20,010 nt of DNA from JBCBWG01 sp964579305 (GCA_964579305.1 CAZOGY010000068.1:1-20010), one strand, 5' to 3'. Shown: positions 1 to 8,203, counted from the stretch's first letter. Numbers and translations: made by a program. Notes: generated by a model from the letters alone, not told the origin.

Positions 1-39
1 TGCGCCTCGCTTTTGCTCTGTTGCGCTCACGGGCCGTTG

Positions 40-64
40 GCCCTCCGCGAGGGCGGGCCGTTTT
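40..64 (+). terminator. Possible rho-independent terminator (plus-strand reading)
   Basis: A six-pair GC stem (GCCCTC at 40-45 with GAGGGC at 49-54, loop CGC) is followed six bases later by TTTT at 61-64. In the plus direction this could end transcripts entering from the left of the window. In the minus direction, the sense of the GTPase gene, no T-run follows. It overlaps the edge of the 99-bp repeat. The T-run is short and detached from the stem, so the call is weak. Confidence 0.35.
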
Positions 65-149
65 CGTGTCGATGTTTCGAACACGAACATCGACGGCCCG
101 GGCCGCTTTGCGACCTTGGGGCGTGAATCGGGTTGGCTGCGACATGCAT
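51..149 (-). repeat. 99-bp structured repeat, copy 1
   Basis: This segment matches the reverse complement of 19905-20003 at 92 of 99 positions with no gaps. The differences are at 94, 99, 113, 130, 132, 137 and 138. Read in the direction of the upstream GTPase gene (minus strand), the copy begins 71 bp after that gene's stop. It carries a hairpin of six pairs with an AAA loop (101-115, one G-U pair) and a second hairpin with a nine-pair stem and nine-base loop (68-94). The other copy sits in the same orientation behind its own upstream gene. I do not recognise a named family. A dispersed 3'-untranslated element, a transcript-processing signal or a non-autonomous mobile repeat are all possible. 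Confidence 0.9.
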
Positions 150-220
150 GAGAGCATCTCGCGCTGCCATCACCAACTCGGCCACTGTTGTCGACGACGT
201 TTCAGCGGACCTGCCGCCGC

Positions 221-1114
221 CTATGCCAGGCCCGATGTGGCCAGCGCACTGCCTTTGCGCGCGGCCGCTTCAATCCGATCGAGCATTAACCTTTCATAAG
301 CGCGTTCGATCTCCTGCCACAGGCCGGTCACACTGCCAGCCATCTGATCCACCGCATCGCCATCCCCCAGATCCGCCCGCGTCGAAACCGCAACAATTGC
401 GGCAACGGCATCGCCAACCTCTCCGCGCAACCGGTACAGCAGCATCGCCTCATCGGACGGGTCGAAGATCAAATCGCGGTGCGTCACAGTCAGGATCGTT
501 CGCGACCGCAAGCGATCGGGCAACACACTCCAGATCGCGCGCTCGCTCTCCTTCCAGGCCTGTGTGCTCGGCGTGCACCAAATCAGAATGTCGATATGGT
601 GCTTCAACAGATCCTGCGCTGTCCGCGCGAAATTCGGATCGGCCAGCCCCGGATAATCCAGAAACTCGACACGCTGCAGCCGGTCGGCCGGCAACCCGAC
701 GTCAACGCGCACAAACCCATGCTTGCTTGCGTCGGCGACATCCATCAGCGGCACGCGCGTCCCGTCAGCCGCGACCAAAGCAAGGTCAATGTCCGGCGCG
801 TAATGGATCCGCGTTGGGCTGTTGGTATTGGCGATCGCCGCGGTCGGCAGGCTTTCGATTTCCACGAGACGATTGCACAGCGACGACTTGCCCGTGTTGA
901 ACTCGCCGGCAATGCCGACGCGCAACGTCCGGTCAAGACGGTGCGCAAGCCGACCGACTGCGGCGGCGGCCCTGCGCAAGGGCAGCGCGTCTCCCTGACG
1001 GACAAGCGACGTGCGCAGGCGCATCAATTCGCGCCGCGTCTCGTCTCTGAGGTGGTCGATATCAGACAGGCCCAACTGCAAAAGCCTCCGGCCCAGGTCG
1101 CTGCGATGGTGCAC
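221..1114 (-). CDS. Dynamin-type GTPase
   Basis: A 297-residue soluble protein with a clear GTP-binding core. The P-loop GEFNTGKSS is at residues 70-78, a switch Thr near 98-101, the G3 motif DYPGL at 153-157 and a G4-like THRD at 211-214. The 'GEFNxGKSS' P-loop and the 'LP...TA' stretch after it are typical of bacterial dynamin-like and related large GTPases, which act on membranes or as assembly switches. This protein is short and has only small helical flanks (about 1-65 and 260-297), so self-assembly and membrane remodelling cannot be assumed. The start used is GTG at 1114. No strong ribosome site precedes it, and the in-frame ATG giving MRLRTSL at residue 31 is an alternative that keeps the whole GTPase domain. 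It lies 174 bp downstream of the redoxin gene on the same strand, with a strong hairpin between, so it may be transcribed separately. The specific role is unknown. Confidence 0.85.
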   Translation of the reverse strand: MHHRSDLGRRLLQLGLSDIDHLRDETRRELMRLRTSLVRQGDALPLRRAAAAVGRLAHRLDRTLRVGIAGEFNTGKSSLCNRLVEIESLPTAAIANTNSPTRIHYAPDIDLALVAADGTRVPLMDVADASKHGFVRVDVGLPADRLQRVEFLDYPGLADPNFARTAQDLLKHHIDILIWCTPSTQAWKESERAIWSVLPDRLRSRTILTVTHRDLIFDPSDEAMLLYRLRGEVGDAVAAIVAVSTRADLGDGDAVDQMAGSVTGLWQEIERAYERLMLDRIEAAARKGSALATSGLA

Positions 1115-1196
1115 TGCATGAAGCTGGCTACCACCTGCGGGCTTACACTGTCACCATGAGGATCGCGCGGGCAAATGTTGTGGTTGCCAAACGGCA

Positions 1197-1226
1197 CCGG
1201 CCGCAGTGCTCGCACACCGCGGCCGG
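1197..1226 (-). terminator. Strong hairpin between redoxin and GTPase genes
   Basis: CCGGCCGC at 1197-1204 pairs perfectly with GCGGCCGG at 1219-1226. The 14-base loop contains a further GTGC/GCAC mini-stem. It lies about 60 bp past the redoxin stop on the minus strand. Only a short GTTT follows on that strand, so it is not a textbook intrinsic terminator. It may end or stabilise the 3' end of the dsbD-like/redoxin transcript. Confidence 0.45.
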
Positions 1227-1288
1227 ATTGGCAGTCAAGCTTTCAAGAACCTTGGGGCCAGGTCCGTCTCAAGCGTAAGCCCAAGCGC

Positions 1289-1921
1289 TTAGGACGCGTA
1301 CTTGACTGAGCAGCCGTAGGCGCGCGTGACGGCAGGATCGACCGGTTTGCCGGCGTCGATCTGGCTCAATGCATTGCGCACGAAGTTCTTGGCTTTCTCG
1401 ATATCGCCGCGACGCGTCGTCGGCTTGTCATCGATCGCGCCTTTATAGGCCAGCGTGCCGTCTGCGGTGATGATGTACATGTGCGGCGTCGTCCGCGCAT
1501 CATACAGACGGCCGATTTTGCCCTCCGGATCCAGCAGCACTGCGGTTGGCTTGGCGCCGCGCGACTCCGTCAGTTCATCAGCTTCCAGTCCGGTGACGTG
1601 ACCTTGCGTGCCAGGCGCCGACGAAATGATCGACAGCCAGACGATACCGTTGTCGGTCGTCTCGGCCTGCAGTTTTTGCATGTTTTCGGCGTTGTAGTGT
1701 TTTTTGACGTACGGGCAGCCGTGGTTGGTCCATTCCAAAATCACGGTTTTTCCACGCAGATCGCTCAGCTTGACGGGATTGCCCTTGCTGTCGATGCCCG
1801 TGAAATCTGGTGCCATCTCGCCGACTTTGGGCGACGCGAATGCCGAACCGGCAGCAAGGCCGAATGCGACGACGGCGGCAGCCATCAGACCGCGGCCGAA
1901 GCTCGAACGTGCAAAGCTCAT
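1289..1921 (-). CDS. Exported thioredoxin-fold redoxin (AhpC/TlpA-like), periplasmic
   Basis: A 210-residue protein with an N-terminal signal sequence (hydrophobic 11-28, likely cut after AFA at 29) followed by a redoxin domain. VGEMAPDF opens the domain, and the active-site region reads NHGCPYVKK with Cys69. The cis-proline segment TTPHMY is near 145-149. The second position of the usual CXXC is not Cys: the motif is CPYV. The only other cysteine is Cys204 in the C-terminal YGCSVKY, a layout I know from alphaproteobacterial 'thioredoxin family' proteins. It probably acts as a periplasmic thiol peroxidase or reductase, re-reduced by the DsbD-like protein encoded 103 bp upstream. The start at 1921 is chosen because GGAG lies nine bases before it (1931-1934 on the plus strand) and a signal peptide follows directly. 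An upstream in-frame start at 2077 would add 52 low-complexity residues and overlap the previous gene. Confidence 0.88.
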   Translation of the reverse strand: MSFARSSFGRGLMAAAVVAFGLAAGSAFASPKVGEMAPDFTGIDSKGNPVKLSDLRGKTVILEWTNHGCPYVKKHYNAENMQKLQAETTDNGIVWLSIISSAPGTQGHVTGLEADELTESRGAKPTAVLLDPEGKIGRLYDARTTPHMYIITADGTLAYKGAIDDKPTTRRGDIEKAKNFVRNALSQIDAGKPVDPAVTRAYGCSVKYAS

Positions 1922-1930
1922 GTGATCACA
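1921..1930. promoter_or_regulatory. Perfect palindrome TGTGATCACA at redoxin start
   Basis: The ten bases form a perfect palindrome between the GGAG ribosome site and the ATG of the redoxin gene, sharing one base with the start codon. The arms resemble the two halves of a CRP/FNR-type site without its six-base spacer, so a normal CRP site is not supported. It could be an operator or chance. Confidence 0.2.
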
Positions 1931-2024
1931 CTCCGATTTGCTAGACGTCTCAGTGTTACTGCGATTGCCGACCCGCCCCTCATGCGTGGACGTCCCGGCA
2001 CCAGGCCGCGTCTGCGGCCCGGCC

Positions 2025-4382
2025 TCAGTCCCCGATCCCCGCGGATCGGGCCATTGACGCGAAGTGGTCGCGAACAACCGCTTCGGTCAAAAGCTGTGGA
2101 AGGACTTCCGGCGCTCCGGCGGTGCCGGGCGGATAAAGCAGATAGAGCGGGACACCGGCGCGGCCGTGTTGTGTCAACACCGCGGTGATCTGATCATCAC
2201 GTTTTGTCCAGTCGCCTTTAACATAGGCCACGTTGTACCGCTTCAAGGCCGCGCGGAACCCATCCGACGACAACGCGACTTTCTCGTTCACCTTGCACGA
2301 GATGCACCAGGCCGCCGTGAGATTGAGGAACACAGCCTTGCCCTCGGCGCGCAATTGCGCAACGCGCGCTTTGGAAAACGTCTCAAACGGGATACCAGCC
2401 GACGTCACTTGGCCAACGGCTTGACCGCCTGATTGCGGTGCGGCACCGGCATTATCCGACGCGGCCAATGGGGCAGACGGCGCGGCCGATGTTGCCAAGT
2501 TTGGAAGAGCCAGGAAGACAGTCAGCGCAGCAAGTGCGCCGCCACCGGCCAATCGCGCCACACTCGACCACTGGGCTTGCCCCGCAAGCCAAGCGATAAC
2601 GCCAACGCCGACAAGCGCAATCGATGCAGCGATCACACCATCGCTGCCCGTTTGCAGGGTGAGCACCCAAACAAGCCAGCCGACGGTTGCATAAAGCGGA
2701 AAGGCGAGAACCTGCTTCAAGGTCACCATCCAAGCGCCCGGCTTCGGCAGCCAAACGCGCATGCGATCCGACAACGCAAGCAGCATCAATGGTAACGCGA
2801 ACCCGACGCCCAACGCCTGCAATACCAGCACGATCTGGTAGGACGGCTGCGTCAGGGCATAGCCGATCGCGACGCCCATGAACGGTGCGGTGCACGGTGT
2901 GGCGGCGATCGTCGCGACAACACCCGTAAAAAAGGCACCTTGGTTGCCGGAACGTCGGGCCAGCCCCTCGCCGGCGCCGACAACACCACCACCGATGTCA
3001 AACACACCCGAAAGCGACAGGCCCATCGCGAAAAAGAATGCCGCCAGCCCGAGCACAAACAGTGGCGACTGGAACTGAAAGCCCCAGCCAACGGTCTCGC
3101 CCGCCGCGCGCAAACCAAGCAGCAGAACCGCAAGGGCACCAAAGCTGATCAGGACGCCGCCAAGGAACGCGAATGCCGGCCCCCTGCCGCCGTGCGAGGC
3201 CAGCGATAATGCCTTGATCGACAGGATCGGCAGCACACACGGCATCAAGTTCAGGATAAGCCCGCCAAGAAAAGCGAACAGGACCGCTTGCCAAAACCCA
3301 AGACCGCCGCCAAGCGCCATCGATTGGCCATCGCCGCCGGCGCCTGCGGGATCGGACGGATCGGGCGACGCGCCACCCGCCACTGTGCCATTGCCAGCCG
3401 ATGCCCCGTCACCAACCGCTGCGTTGATCAGGAAGCCATTGCGAACCGGCTCGCCGTTCAGCGTCTCCGTGAGGACCAAAACGCCGCTCAACGCTTTCAA
3501 TGACGAGCCCGCCAACTCGCCAGGCTTCAAACGCAGCTTCAGGCCGTCGGGACCGATGGTGAGTTCCTGCGGCGCAGCCGGCGCAACGTGCCCCCAAGTA
3601 TCGGCGAAGAAATGCGCGTGCGTCAGGCGTTTCTGGTCAAGCGGCCCAGTCCGGACTTGCAAGATAAGCGCATCATCTCCAGCCGCGAGGGATGCTGGCC
3701 ATCCACCGTCGACGGGAAGCTGCCGCTCAGCCTGCGCAAACAAGGTGGCATGTTGCGACGCCGGCAATCGCTCGGCCTGGGTGGTGTTACCTTCGCGCGG
3801 CGGGCGCACATCAAGCGTCAGTGAGACGGTCTGCTCCTCGGGGATGCAGATTTTTTCGCACACCAGCCAGGTCGCATGTGCCGTGAGCGTCACAGTCTCC
3901 GCGTCGAATGATTTCGGCGGCGTAATCTCCACCGGCAGCAAAAGCTGGTCGGAGTAGCCGTGGTTCATCAGCGGGCCCACAGGCTGCGCTTCAGGGATCG
4001 GCCATCTGATCTCAGAGGCCCGCCAACCTTCCGGCAGTTTCCAGTCGAGCCGCGTCGGCTCACCGCTATCGCCGGGATTTTTCCAGTAGGTGTGCCATTT
4101 CGGCGTAATGATTTGGCGCAAGCCAACAACAAACGGCGTCCCCAGCCGGACCGCTGTGGTCGGCGCAATCAAATCTGCTTTGACTTTTTTGGGGCCGACT
4201 TGGGCCTGCGCCGTGAACGCGGTTGCGCTCAACAAACCCATCGCAAGGCTTGCAAGCATCGCACTGAGCCAGCGCTGATCAGTCAAACCGCAAAGCCTCA
4301 CGATGCGTGCCCTCGCCTGTACGCGTGTTTTCCCTGCCGCCATGTCAGGATTGGCAGCGCTTGCGTCTAGTGCACGCTGCAT
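2025..4382 (-). CDS. DsbD/ScsB-like thiol-disulfide electron transporter
   Basis: A 785-residue membrane protein that should move electrons from cytoplasmic thioredoxin across the inner membrane to periplasmic partners. A signal or anchor segment lies at about 42-60. A periplasmic DsbD-N-type domain follows, with the pair Cys175 and Cys179 (WLVCEKICIPE). A Gly/Ala/Pro linker runs from about 322 to 355. The transmembrane DsbD core (about 362-630) carries Cys382 in LMPCVLP and Cys497 in TPCTAP. The C-terminal thioredoxin domain has the CISC motif (Cys693, Cys696) in LNLTAAWCISCK. All three cysteine pairs are present, so the relay looks functional. The long N-terminal domain suits the ScsB-type branch better than classical E. 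coli DsbD. The start is uncertain: ATG 4382 has no clear ribosome site, and ATG 4343 is an alternative. The gene is followed after 103 bp by the redoxin gene, its likely client. It is divergent from the hydrolase-like gene at 4543. Confidence 0.92.
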   Translation of the reverse strand: MQRALDASAANPDMAAGKTRVQARARIVRLCGLTDQRWLSAMLASLAMGLLSATAFTAQAQVGPKKVKADLIAPTTAVRLGTPFVVGLRQIITPKWHTYWKNPGDSGEPTRLDWKLPEGWRASEIRWPIPEAQPVGPLMNHGYSDQLLLPVEITPPKSFDAETVTLTAHATWLVCEKICIPEEQTVSLTLDVRPPREGNTTQAERLPASQHATLFAQAERQLPVDGGWPASLAAGDDALILQVRTGPLDQKRLTHAHFFADTWGHVAPAAPQELTIGPDGLKLRLKPGELAGSSLKALSGVLVLTETLNGEPVRNGFLINAAVGDGASAGNGTVAGGASPDPSDPAGAGGDGQSMALGGGLGFWQAVLFAFLGGLILNLMPCVLPILSIKALSLASHGGRGPAFAFLGGVLISFGALAVLLLGLRAAGETVGWGFQFQSPLFVLGLAAFFFAMGLSLSGVFDIGGGVVGAGEGLARRSGNQGAFFTGVVATIAATPCTAPFMGVAIGYALTQPSYQIVLVLQALGVGFALPLMLLALSDRMRVWLPKPGAWMVTLKQVLAFPLYATVGWLVWVLTLQTGSDGVIAASIALVGVGVIAWLAGQAQWSSVARLAGGGALAALTVFLALPNLATSAAPSAPLAASDNAGAAPQSGGQAVGQVTSAGIPFETFSKARVAQLRAEGKAVFLNLTAAWCISCKVNEKVALSSDGFRAALKRYNVAYVKGDWTKRDDQITAVLTQHGRAGVPLYLLYPPGTAGAPEVLPQLLTEAVVRDHFASMARSAGIGD
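2031..2050. other. Perfect 8-bp hairpin at the 3' end of the DsbD-like gene
   Basis: CCCGATCC (2031-2038) and GGATCGGG (2043-2050) are perfectly complementary with a four-base CCGC loop. It lies within the last codons of the DsbD-like gene, just before the stop. No T-run follows, so it is more likely an mRNA structure or attenuating element between the two cistrons than a terminator. Confidence 0.4.
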
Positions 4383-4399
4383 CCCTAGCTTTCACAACT

Positions 4400-4413
4400 A
4401 CGTCATGTGACGT
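4400..4413. promoter_or_regulatory. Palindromic candidate operator ACGTCA-TG-TGACGT
   Basis: Two perfect 6-bp arms are separated by two bases. They lie in the 160-bp region (4383-4542) between the divergent DsbD-like and hydrolase-like genes, about 18 bp before the DsbD-like ATG. The position suits a repressor site acting on the minus-strand gene. I could not identify convincing -35/-10 boxes on either strand in this region. The binding protein is unknown. Confidence 0.35.
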
Positions 4414-4531
4414 GGAGACGATCGCCAGCAGCCTGATTAAAAGTTGGTCGTGACTGCGCGTGCGAGCACTAGCCGCTTCAGGGATGTTCCGCCAAAAAGA
4501 CAAGCAAGCGAATTGGATACTTAGTGCGTTT

Positions 4532-4535
4532 GGAG
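4532..4535 (+). promoter_or_regulatory. Ribosome binding site GGAG deciding the start
   Basis: GGAG lies seven bases before ATG 4543 but only one base before the in-frame GTG at 4537, so it supports the ATG start of the hydrolase-like gene. Confidence 0.6.
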
Positions 4536-4542
4536 AGTGGCC

Positions 4543-6993
4543 ATGTCTGCGGATCATCGAGACCGGATCGGCGTGATTGTTATTCACGGCGTTGGCAAGG
4601 CTGAGGAAGGATGGACCGACAACCACCTCATTCCAGAGTTGGAGAGTTGGCTAGCCCACGAAGGATTACCGAACGATCGCGGCGCCGAGCGCAAACCAGC
4701 AACGAAACCGGCCGACAATCCAGAGCCGCTTTCGATTGTCTTGCGCACGGCGGACAATCCAATCGTCATCCTTGTGCGCACAAACGAAGAATTCGCCCGT
4801 TTATGTGCCGGCTTCGCGCGCGACCATCTGATCACCGACCCGCGATTTGAAACTGGCGAACTCAGGCTGCGCAACCGCCATCAAATCATGGAAGATTTGG
4901 AAAGCGTCAGCGCATCACGGCCTGGCGCACAAATCTTGGCCGGCATGCGCGAACTCGGGCTGCCGTCGACTTATGCGTTCTCGCGCGCAAGCGAGGTGCA
5001 CAGGGTCCGCGATCCGGAGTCATCGTCCCCTACAAAAACCTGGAAATCCTACAGCCGACGTTGCTCCCAGCCTGATCGCGAAATCGCCATCGCCGAATTG
5101 TTCTGGGCGGATATGTCGAAAGTTGGCGATACCGTGCCGACCCGCACAATGGCGTTGATCCAGTTATTTCTGGAATCGCCATACATCCTCGGGCGCGCGT
5201 TCCTCAAACCGGGCGAGGGCCGCACCTTACCCAAAGTGATTTCGCCGCTGGCCTGGATTGCCGGGTTGATACAGCTTGCCAATTGGCTCATGCGCTGGCC
5301 GATTTCCGGTCTCAACGCCGCCGTCTTTTCAACGGCGTTTTTCGCGATCCTTCTGAAAGCGGTTGGCCCAAACCTCGACCTCGATTTCGCAACTTGGCTG
5401 CCGGCAACCATCGCCATCGGTTTGTTGGTTACGGCTGCGGCTGGCTATTCCCTATTTTCCGCATTGGTCCACCGTAAGCTCGGCCTCGCCGACCTCTCGC
5501 TGGCCGCCATGAGTTTTTCGTTCGTGCTGCTTGCGAGTTTTGGCGCCGCAACCGCGATCCTTGCGCTCGACCCCACACCGGGCACCATGCAGGCCGTCCT
5601 CGGCAAACCCGAAAGCTACGTCATATTCGCCGCCGCCCTTTTGCTTTTGTCGTGGTTTGCATGGTCAGTGGTGATCAACACCGCCGGCATCTTGTTAATC
5701 CTGCTGGCCATTCCTCGGGCGCTGGCCGGTGTTTTTTTCAAATCACGTCATAAGCCGGTGCCCCTTGCCAGACCGGCCGCGGCCATCTCGCTGAGTTTAT
5801 TGCTGGGCATCGTCTGGAAATTCCTGCTGACGATCAGCAGTTTGCTTATTATCGTTCTGCTGATTGACAATGGTGGCGCTCTGCAACGTCAAGAATGCCT
5901 GGCAACGACAGGGCTTGCCGATTTCAGTATGCAGGGCACCAGCCAGGCGTGCGCGGTCGAAGTGCTCCGCACGACATTGTTGGCCGTCGGCGTTTTGAAC
6001 GGGATTGCGCTGCTCTTGGTGGTCGCAGCGCTGATCGGCGTTTTCTTGATCCGCGCCATCCTCAAGCGTCTCTATCGCGGCAGCGCCATGGCCGGCCGCC
6101 TGAAATTGCCGCGCGTCATCGCAAGCCCGCTGATTGTTGCAACGCTGATTGCAGGCTCATTTATCAACGTCATCGCCCTTAACCAGATGCTGTCTGGCAC
6201 GACTTTGGCTGAATCTGACATCTTGAGTTGGCTGAGCCGGATAAACACCGTCTTTTCCACGCCGGCCGCGGCGATGTTGTCGGTATTGGTGCTGAGTTTT
6301 CTGGCGCGCCGCGTGATCGAATATTCAAACGGTTTCGTGCACATCGGACGCGACCTCGTCGACCACCAGTACGATCCATCCGACCGTTCGCTTGCCGTCC
6401 GCCTGAAAGACTTGAGCGATCGTGAGGCCGCACGCCTCGGCCACAACAACCATCAGCGGTTCCGGCGCCGCATGCGCATCCAACGCCGGCTGGAGGCACT
6501 GATTGAAGACGTCATCGGCGACATGGACGTCAATCGATTGGTTTTCGTGGCCCACAGCCAGGGCACGGTGATCATGCACGATTACCTGATCAATCACGAC
6601 GATCTCATCGCACGCACCCATGATGCCGACGATCGCTTGAGCAAGGTGCAATCCATCGACCTTCTCACCGTCGGATCACCGCTGGAGCACCTCTATCGCT
6701 ACTACTTTGCCGACTACGACCAGTCCGACCGGGCCGCAGCCGATAACTCTGCCCTGATGAACCGCGTGAATACGTGGACGAATATGTGGCGGGTGGACGA
6801 CCCCATCGGCCAGGAAGTTTGGCTGCACGACGCCATTGAAAACATTGGCCTGCCGCCTGGCGGACACCTGGACTACTGGCGCGAGCCTGCCGTGTGTGAG
6901 GAGATCTGGGGTCTCATCCGCGGCGATGTCCAGCGTGCCCGTGCCGTCCAGCACGCACCGATCGGCGACCGCTTGAAAGTCACCGGTGTTTGA
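4543..6993 (+). CDS. Membrane-embedded alpha/beta-hydrolase-like protein with split catalytic domain
   Basis: An 816-residue protein I cannot assign to a named family. The N-terminal IGVIVIHGVGK (residues 9-19) looks like the first strand and oxyanion loop of a lipase-type alpha/beta hydrolase. Residues 230-590 hold about seven to nine hydrophobic helices (for example near 236-248, 258-272, 288-308, 322-342, 358-390, 416-442, 478-505, 528-545 and 574-590). The C-terminal region resumes a hydrolase fold: VFVAHSQGTVI places the nucleophile at Ser672, DLLTVGSPL follows, WRVDDP gives a candidate Asp at 752-753, and PPGGHLDYW a candidate His at 775. A full Ser-Asp-His triad is therefore plausible, with both ends on the cytoplasmic side if the helix number is even. 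The substrate may be a lipid or acylated molecule; this is inference. ATG 4543 is preferred because GGAG (4532-4535) lies seven bases before it. A GTG at 4537 is too close to that site. The gene converges on the peroxidase gene. Confidence 0.75.
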   Translation: MSADHRDRIGVIVIHGVGKAEEGWTDNHLIPELESWLAHEGLPNDRGAERKPATKPADNPEPLSIVLRTADNPIVILVRTNEEFARLCAGFARDHLITDPRFETGELRLRNRHQIMEDLESVSASRPGAQILAGMRELGLPSTYAFSRASEVHRVRDPESSSPTKTWKSYSRRCSQPDREIAIAELFWADMSKVGDTVPTRTMALIQLFLESPYILGRAFLKPGEGRTLPKVISPLAWIAGLIQLANWLMRWPISGLNAAVFSTAFFAILLKAVGPNLDLDFATWLPATIAIGLLVTAAAGYSLFSALVHRKLGLADLSLAAMSFSFVLLASFGAATAILALDPTPGTMQAVLGKPESYVIFAAALLLLSWFAWSVVINTAGILLILLAIPRALAGVFFKSRHKPVPLARPAAAISLSLLLGIVWKFLLTISSLLIIVLLIDNGGALQRQECLATTGLADFSMQGTSQACAVEVLRTTLLAVGVLNGIALLLVVAALIGVFLIRAILKRLYRGSAMAGRLKLPRVIASPLIVATLIAGSFINVIALNQMLSGTTLAESDILSWLSRINTVFSTPAAAMLSVLVLSFLARRVIEYSNGFVHIGRDLVDHQYDPSDRSLAVRLKDLSDREAARLGHNNHQRFRRRMRIQRRLEALIEDVIGDMDVNRLVFVAHSQGTVIMHDYLINHDDLIARTHDADDRLSKVQSIDLLTVGSPLEHLYRYYFADYDQSDRAAADNSALMNRVNTWTNMWRVDDPIGQEVWLHDAIENIGLPPGGHLDYWREPAVCEEIWGLIRGDVQRARAVQHAPIGDRLKVTGV

Positions 6994-7042
6994 TCCCATG
7001 CAGCCAACAACGCTGCGGCAAGCGGCAGGACAGCAAGCTTGA

Positions 7043-8203
7043 TCAGTTGGCCGATCCAGAGGCCGTTGCCGGCGATAACGATTTTAAGAACGCAACAAGC
7101 GCTGCGATATCGCGGTCCGACAAATCAAGATCGAGCGCGAGGTTCGGCGAAAGCGATGGGCGATCCACAACGCCGTGACTATAGTGACGCACCGCCGCCC
7201 GCAGCGTGTCAAAACGGCCATCGTGCATATAGGGCGCAGTCAGCGTCAGCCCGCGCAGCGTCGGTGTCTTGAATTGAACGCGCGTTTCGTCACCGCGCAG
7301 CGGCAAGCCAATGTCGTGCAACCCATCATCGGTAAAACGCCAGCCGCGGTGGCAGGTGGCACATTGTCCGCGCCCGACGAACACAGCCAAGCCTAACAGC
7401 GCGTCGCCTGTAAGGGCACCATCATCGCCTGCCGCCCACGCATCAAACCGTGTCTGAGGTGATCTGATCGAGGCGGTATATGCCGCAAGCGCCTCAAGGA
7501 TCGTATCTCGCTGGATCGGCCCGACGTGTGGCGCCTGACGATCGGCGAAGGCCCGCTTGAAGAGCGCACGCATACCGTCGTCGCCGCGCAGACGCCGGAC
7601 AATCTGGTCAAAATCACCGGCCATTTCATGAGGCGACAGGATCGGGCCCAGAGCCTGCGCTTGCAGGCTGCGCGCACGACCATCCCAGTTGAAGCGCTCA
7701 GCCCACCCGATATCCCACAGGCTCGGTGTATTCCGCAGGGTCGCCGTTGCATCGCGCCCCGCCGCGCGCACGCGCCCGTCAGAAAATCCGCGATCAGGCT
7801 GATGGCAACTGGCGCACGCCCGATCGTTCGGCCCTGACAGTCGCGTGTCGTGAAACAACCGTGCGCCGAGTTCGCGTTTTGCTTGTTCCAAGGCCGACGG
7901 CTCGCTCGGTCTGGAAGGGCGCTGCAAGAGCGAACGCCAAATCGCAACCCGCTCGCGTGAAAGCCGATCGACAGTCTCCGACACTTGTCGAAGCGCCTGC
8001 GGTGTCTGCGCGTGCGCGACACTCGCCAAGCCGCTGATTGCGGGGCCCGCAACGTGAAAGACCAAAAATGCACAGCCAACCAGGACATGCACGCACGCCA
8101 ATCGCCAAAGCGACCTGTGCCATCTCACGGCGGCCTCACGAGCATTTGCTGTTTCAAACAACACTGTCATGCCTCTGGCGACACCAAATGTGATTACGTC
8201 CAT
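7043..8203 (-). CDS. Di-haem cytochrome c peroxidase / MauG family protein
   Basis: A 386-residue exported c-type cytochrome with two haem-binding motifs, CASCH at 130-134 and CATCH at 281-285. Family landmarks include LGARLFHDTRLSG (112-124), LRNTPSLWD with WDGRA nearby (156-177), ALAAY (238-242) and PYMHDGRF (324-331), whose Met is a candidate haem ligand. A hydrophobic segment at about 35-62 ending in AHAQ (62-66) suggests a signal sequence cut near residue 65, after an unusually long N-terminal region. The family reduces hydrogen peroxide with electrons from small cytochromes, or, for MauG-like members, oxidises a partner protein; the sequence does not decide which. The start may be ATG 8203 or ATG 8170; neither has a strong ribosome site. 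The gene converges on the hydrolase-like gene with 49 bp between, and is divergent from the exported TPR gene. Confidence 0.92.
   Translation of the reverse strand: MDVITFGVARGMTVLFETANAREAAVRWHRSLWRLACVHVLVGCAFLVFHVAGPAISGLASVAHAQTPQALRQVSETVDRLSRERVAIWRSLLQRPSRPSEPSALEQAKRELGARLFHDTRLSGPNDRACASCHQPDRGFSDGRVRAAGRDATATLRNTPSLWDIGWAERFNWDGRARSLQAQALGPILSPHEMAGDFDQIVRRLRGDDGMRALFKRAFADRQAPHVGPIQRDTILEALAAYTASIRSPQTRFDAWAAGDDGALTGDALLGLAVFVGRGQCATCHRGWRFTDDGLHDIGLPLRGDETRVQFKTPTLRGLTLTAPYMHDGRFDTLRAAVRHYSHGVVDRPSLSPNLALDLDLSDRDIAALVAFLKSLSPATASGSAN

Noticed and set aside
133..900. A 255-codon plus-strand open frame opposite the GTPase gene
   Set aside because: The translation is Arg/Ser/Pro-rich and without motifs, whereas the minus-strand frame carries GTPase motifs in order.
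1921..1930. CRP/FNR binding site at the redoxin start
   Set aside because: The arms match TGTGA and TCACA, but the six-base spacer of real sites is missing. It is kept only as a weak palindrome.
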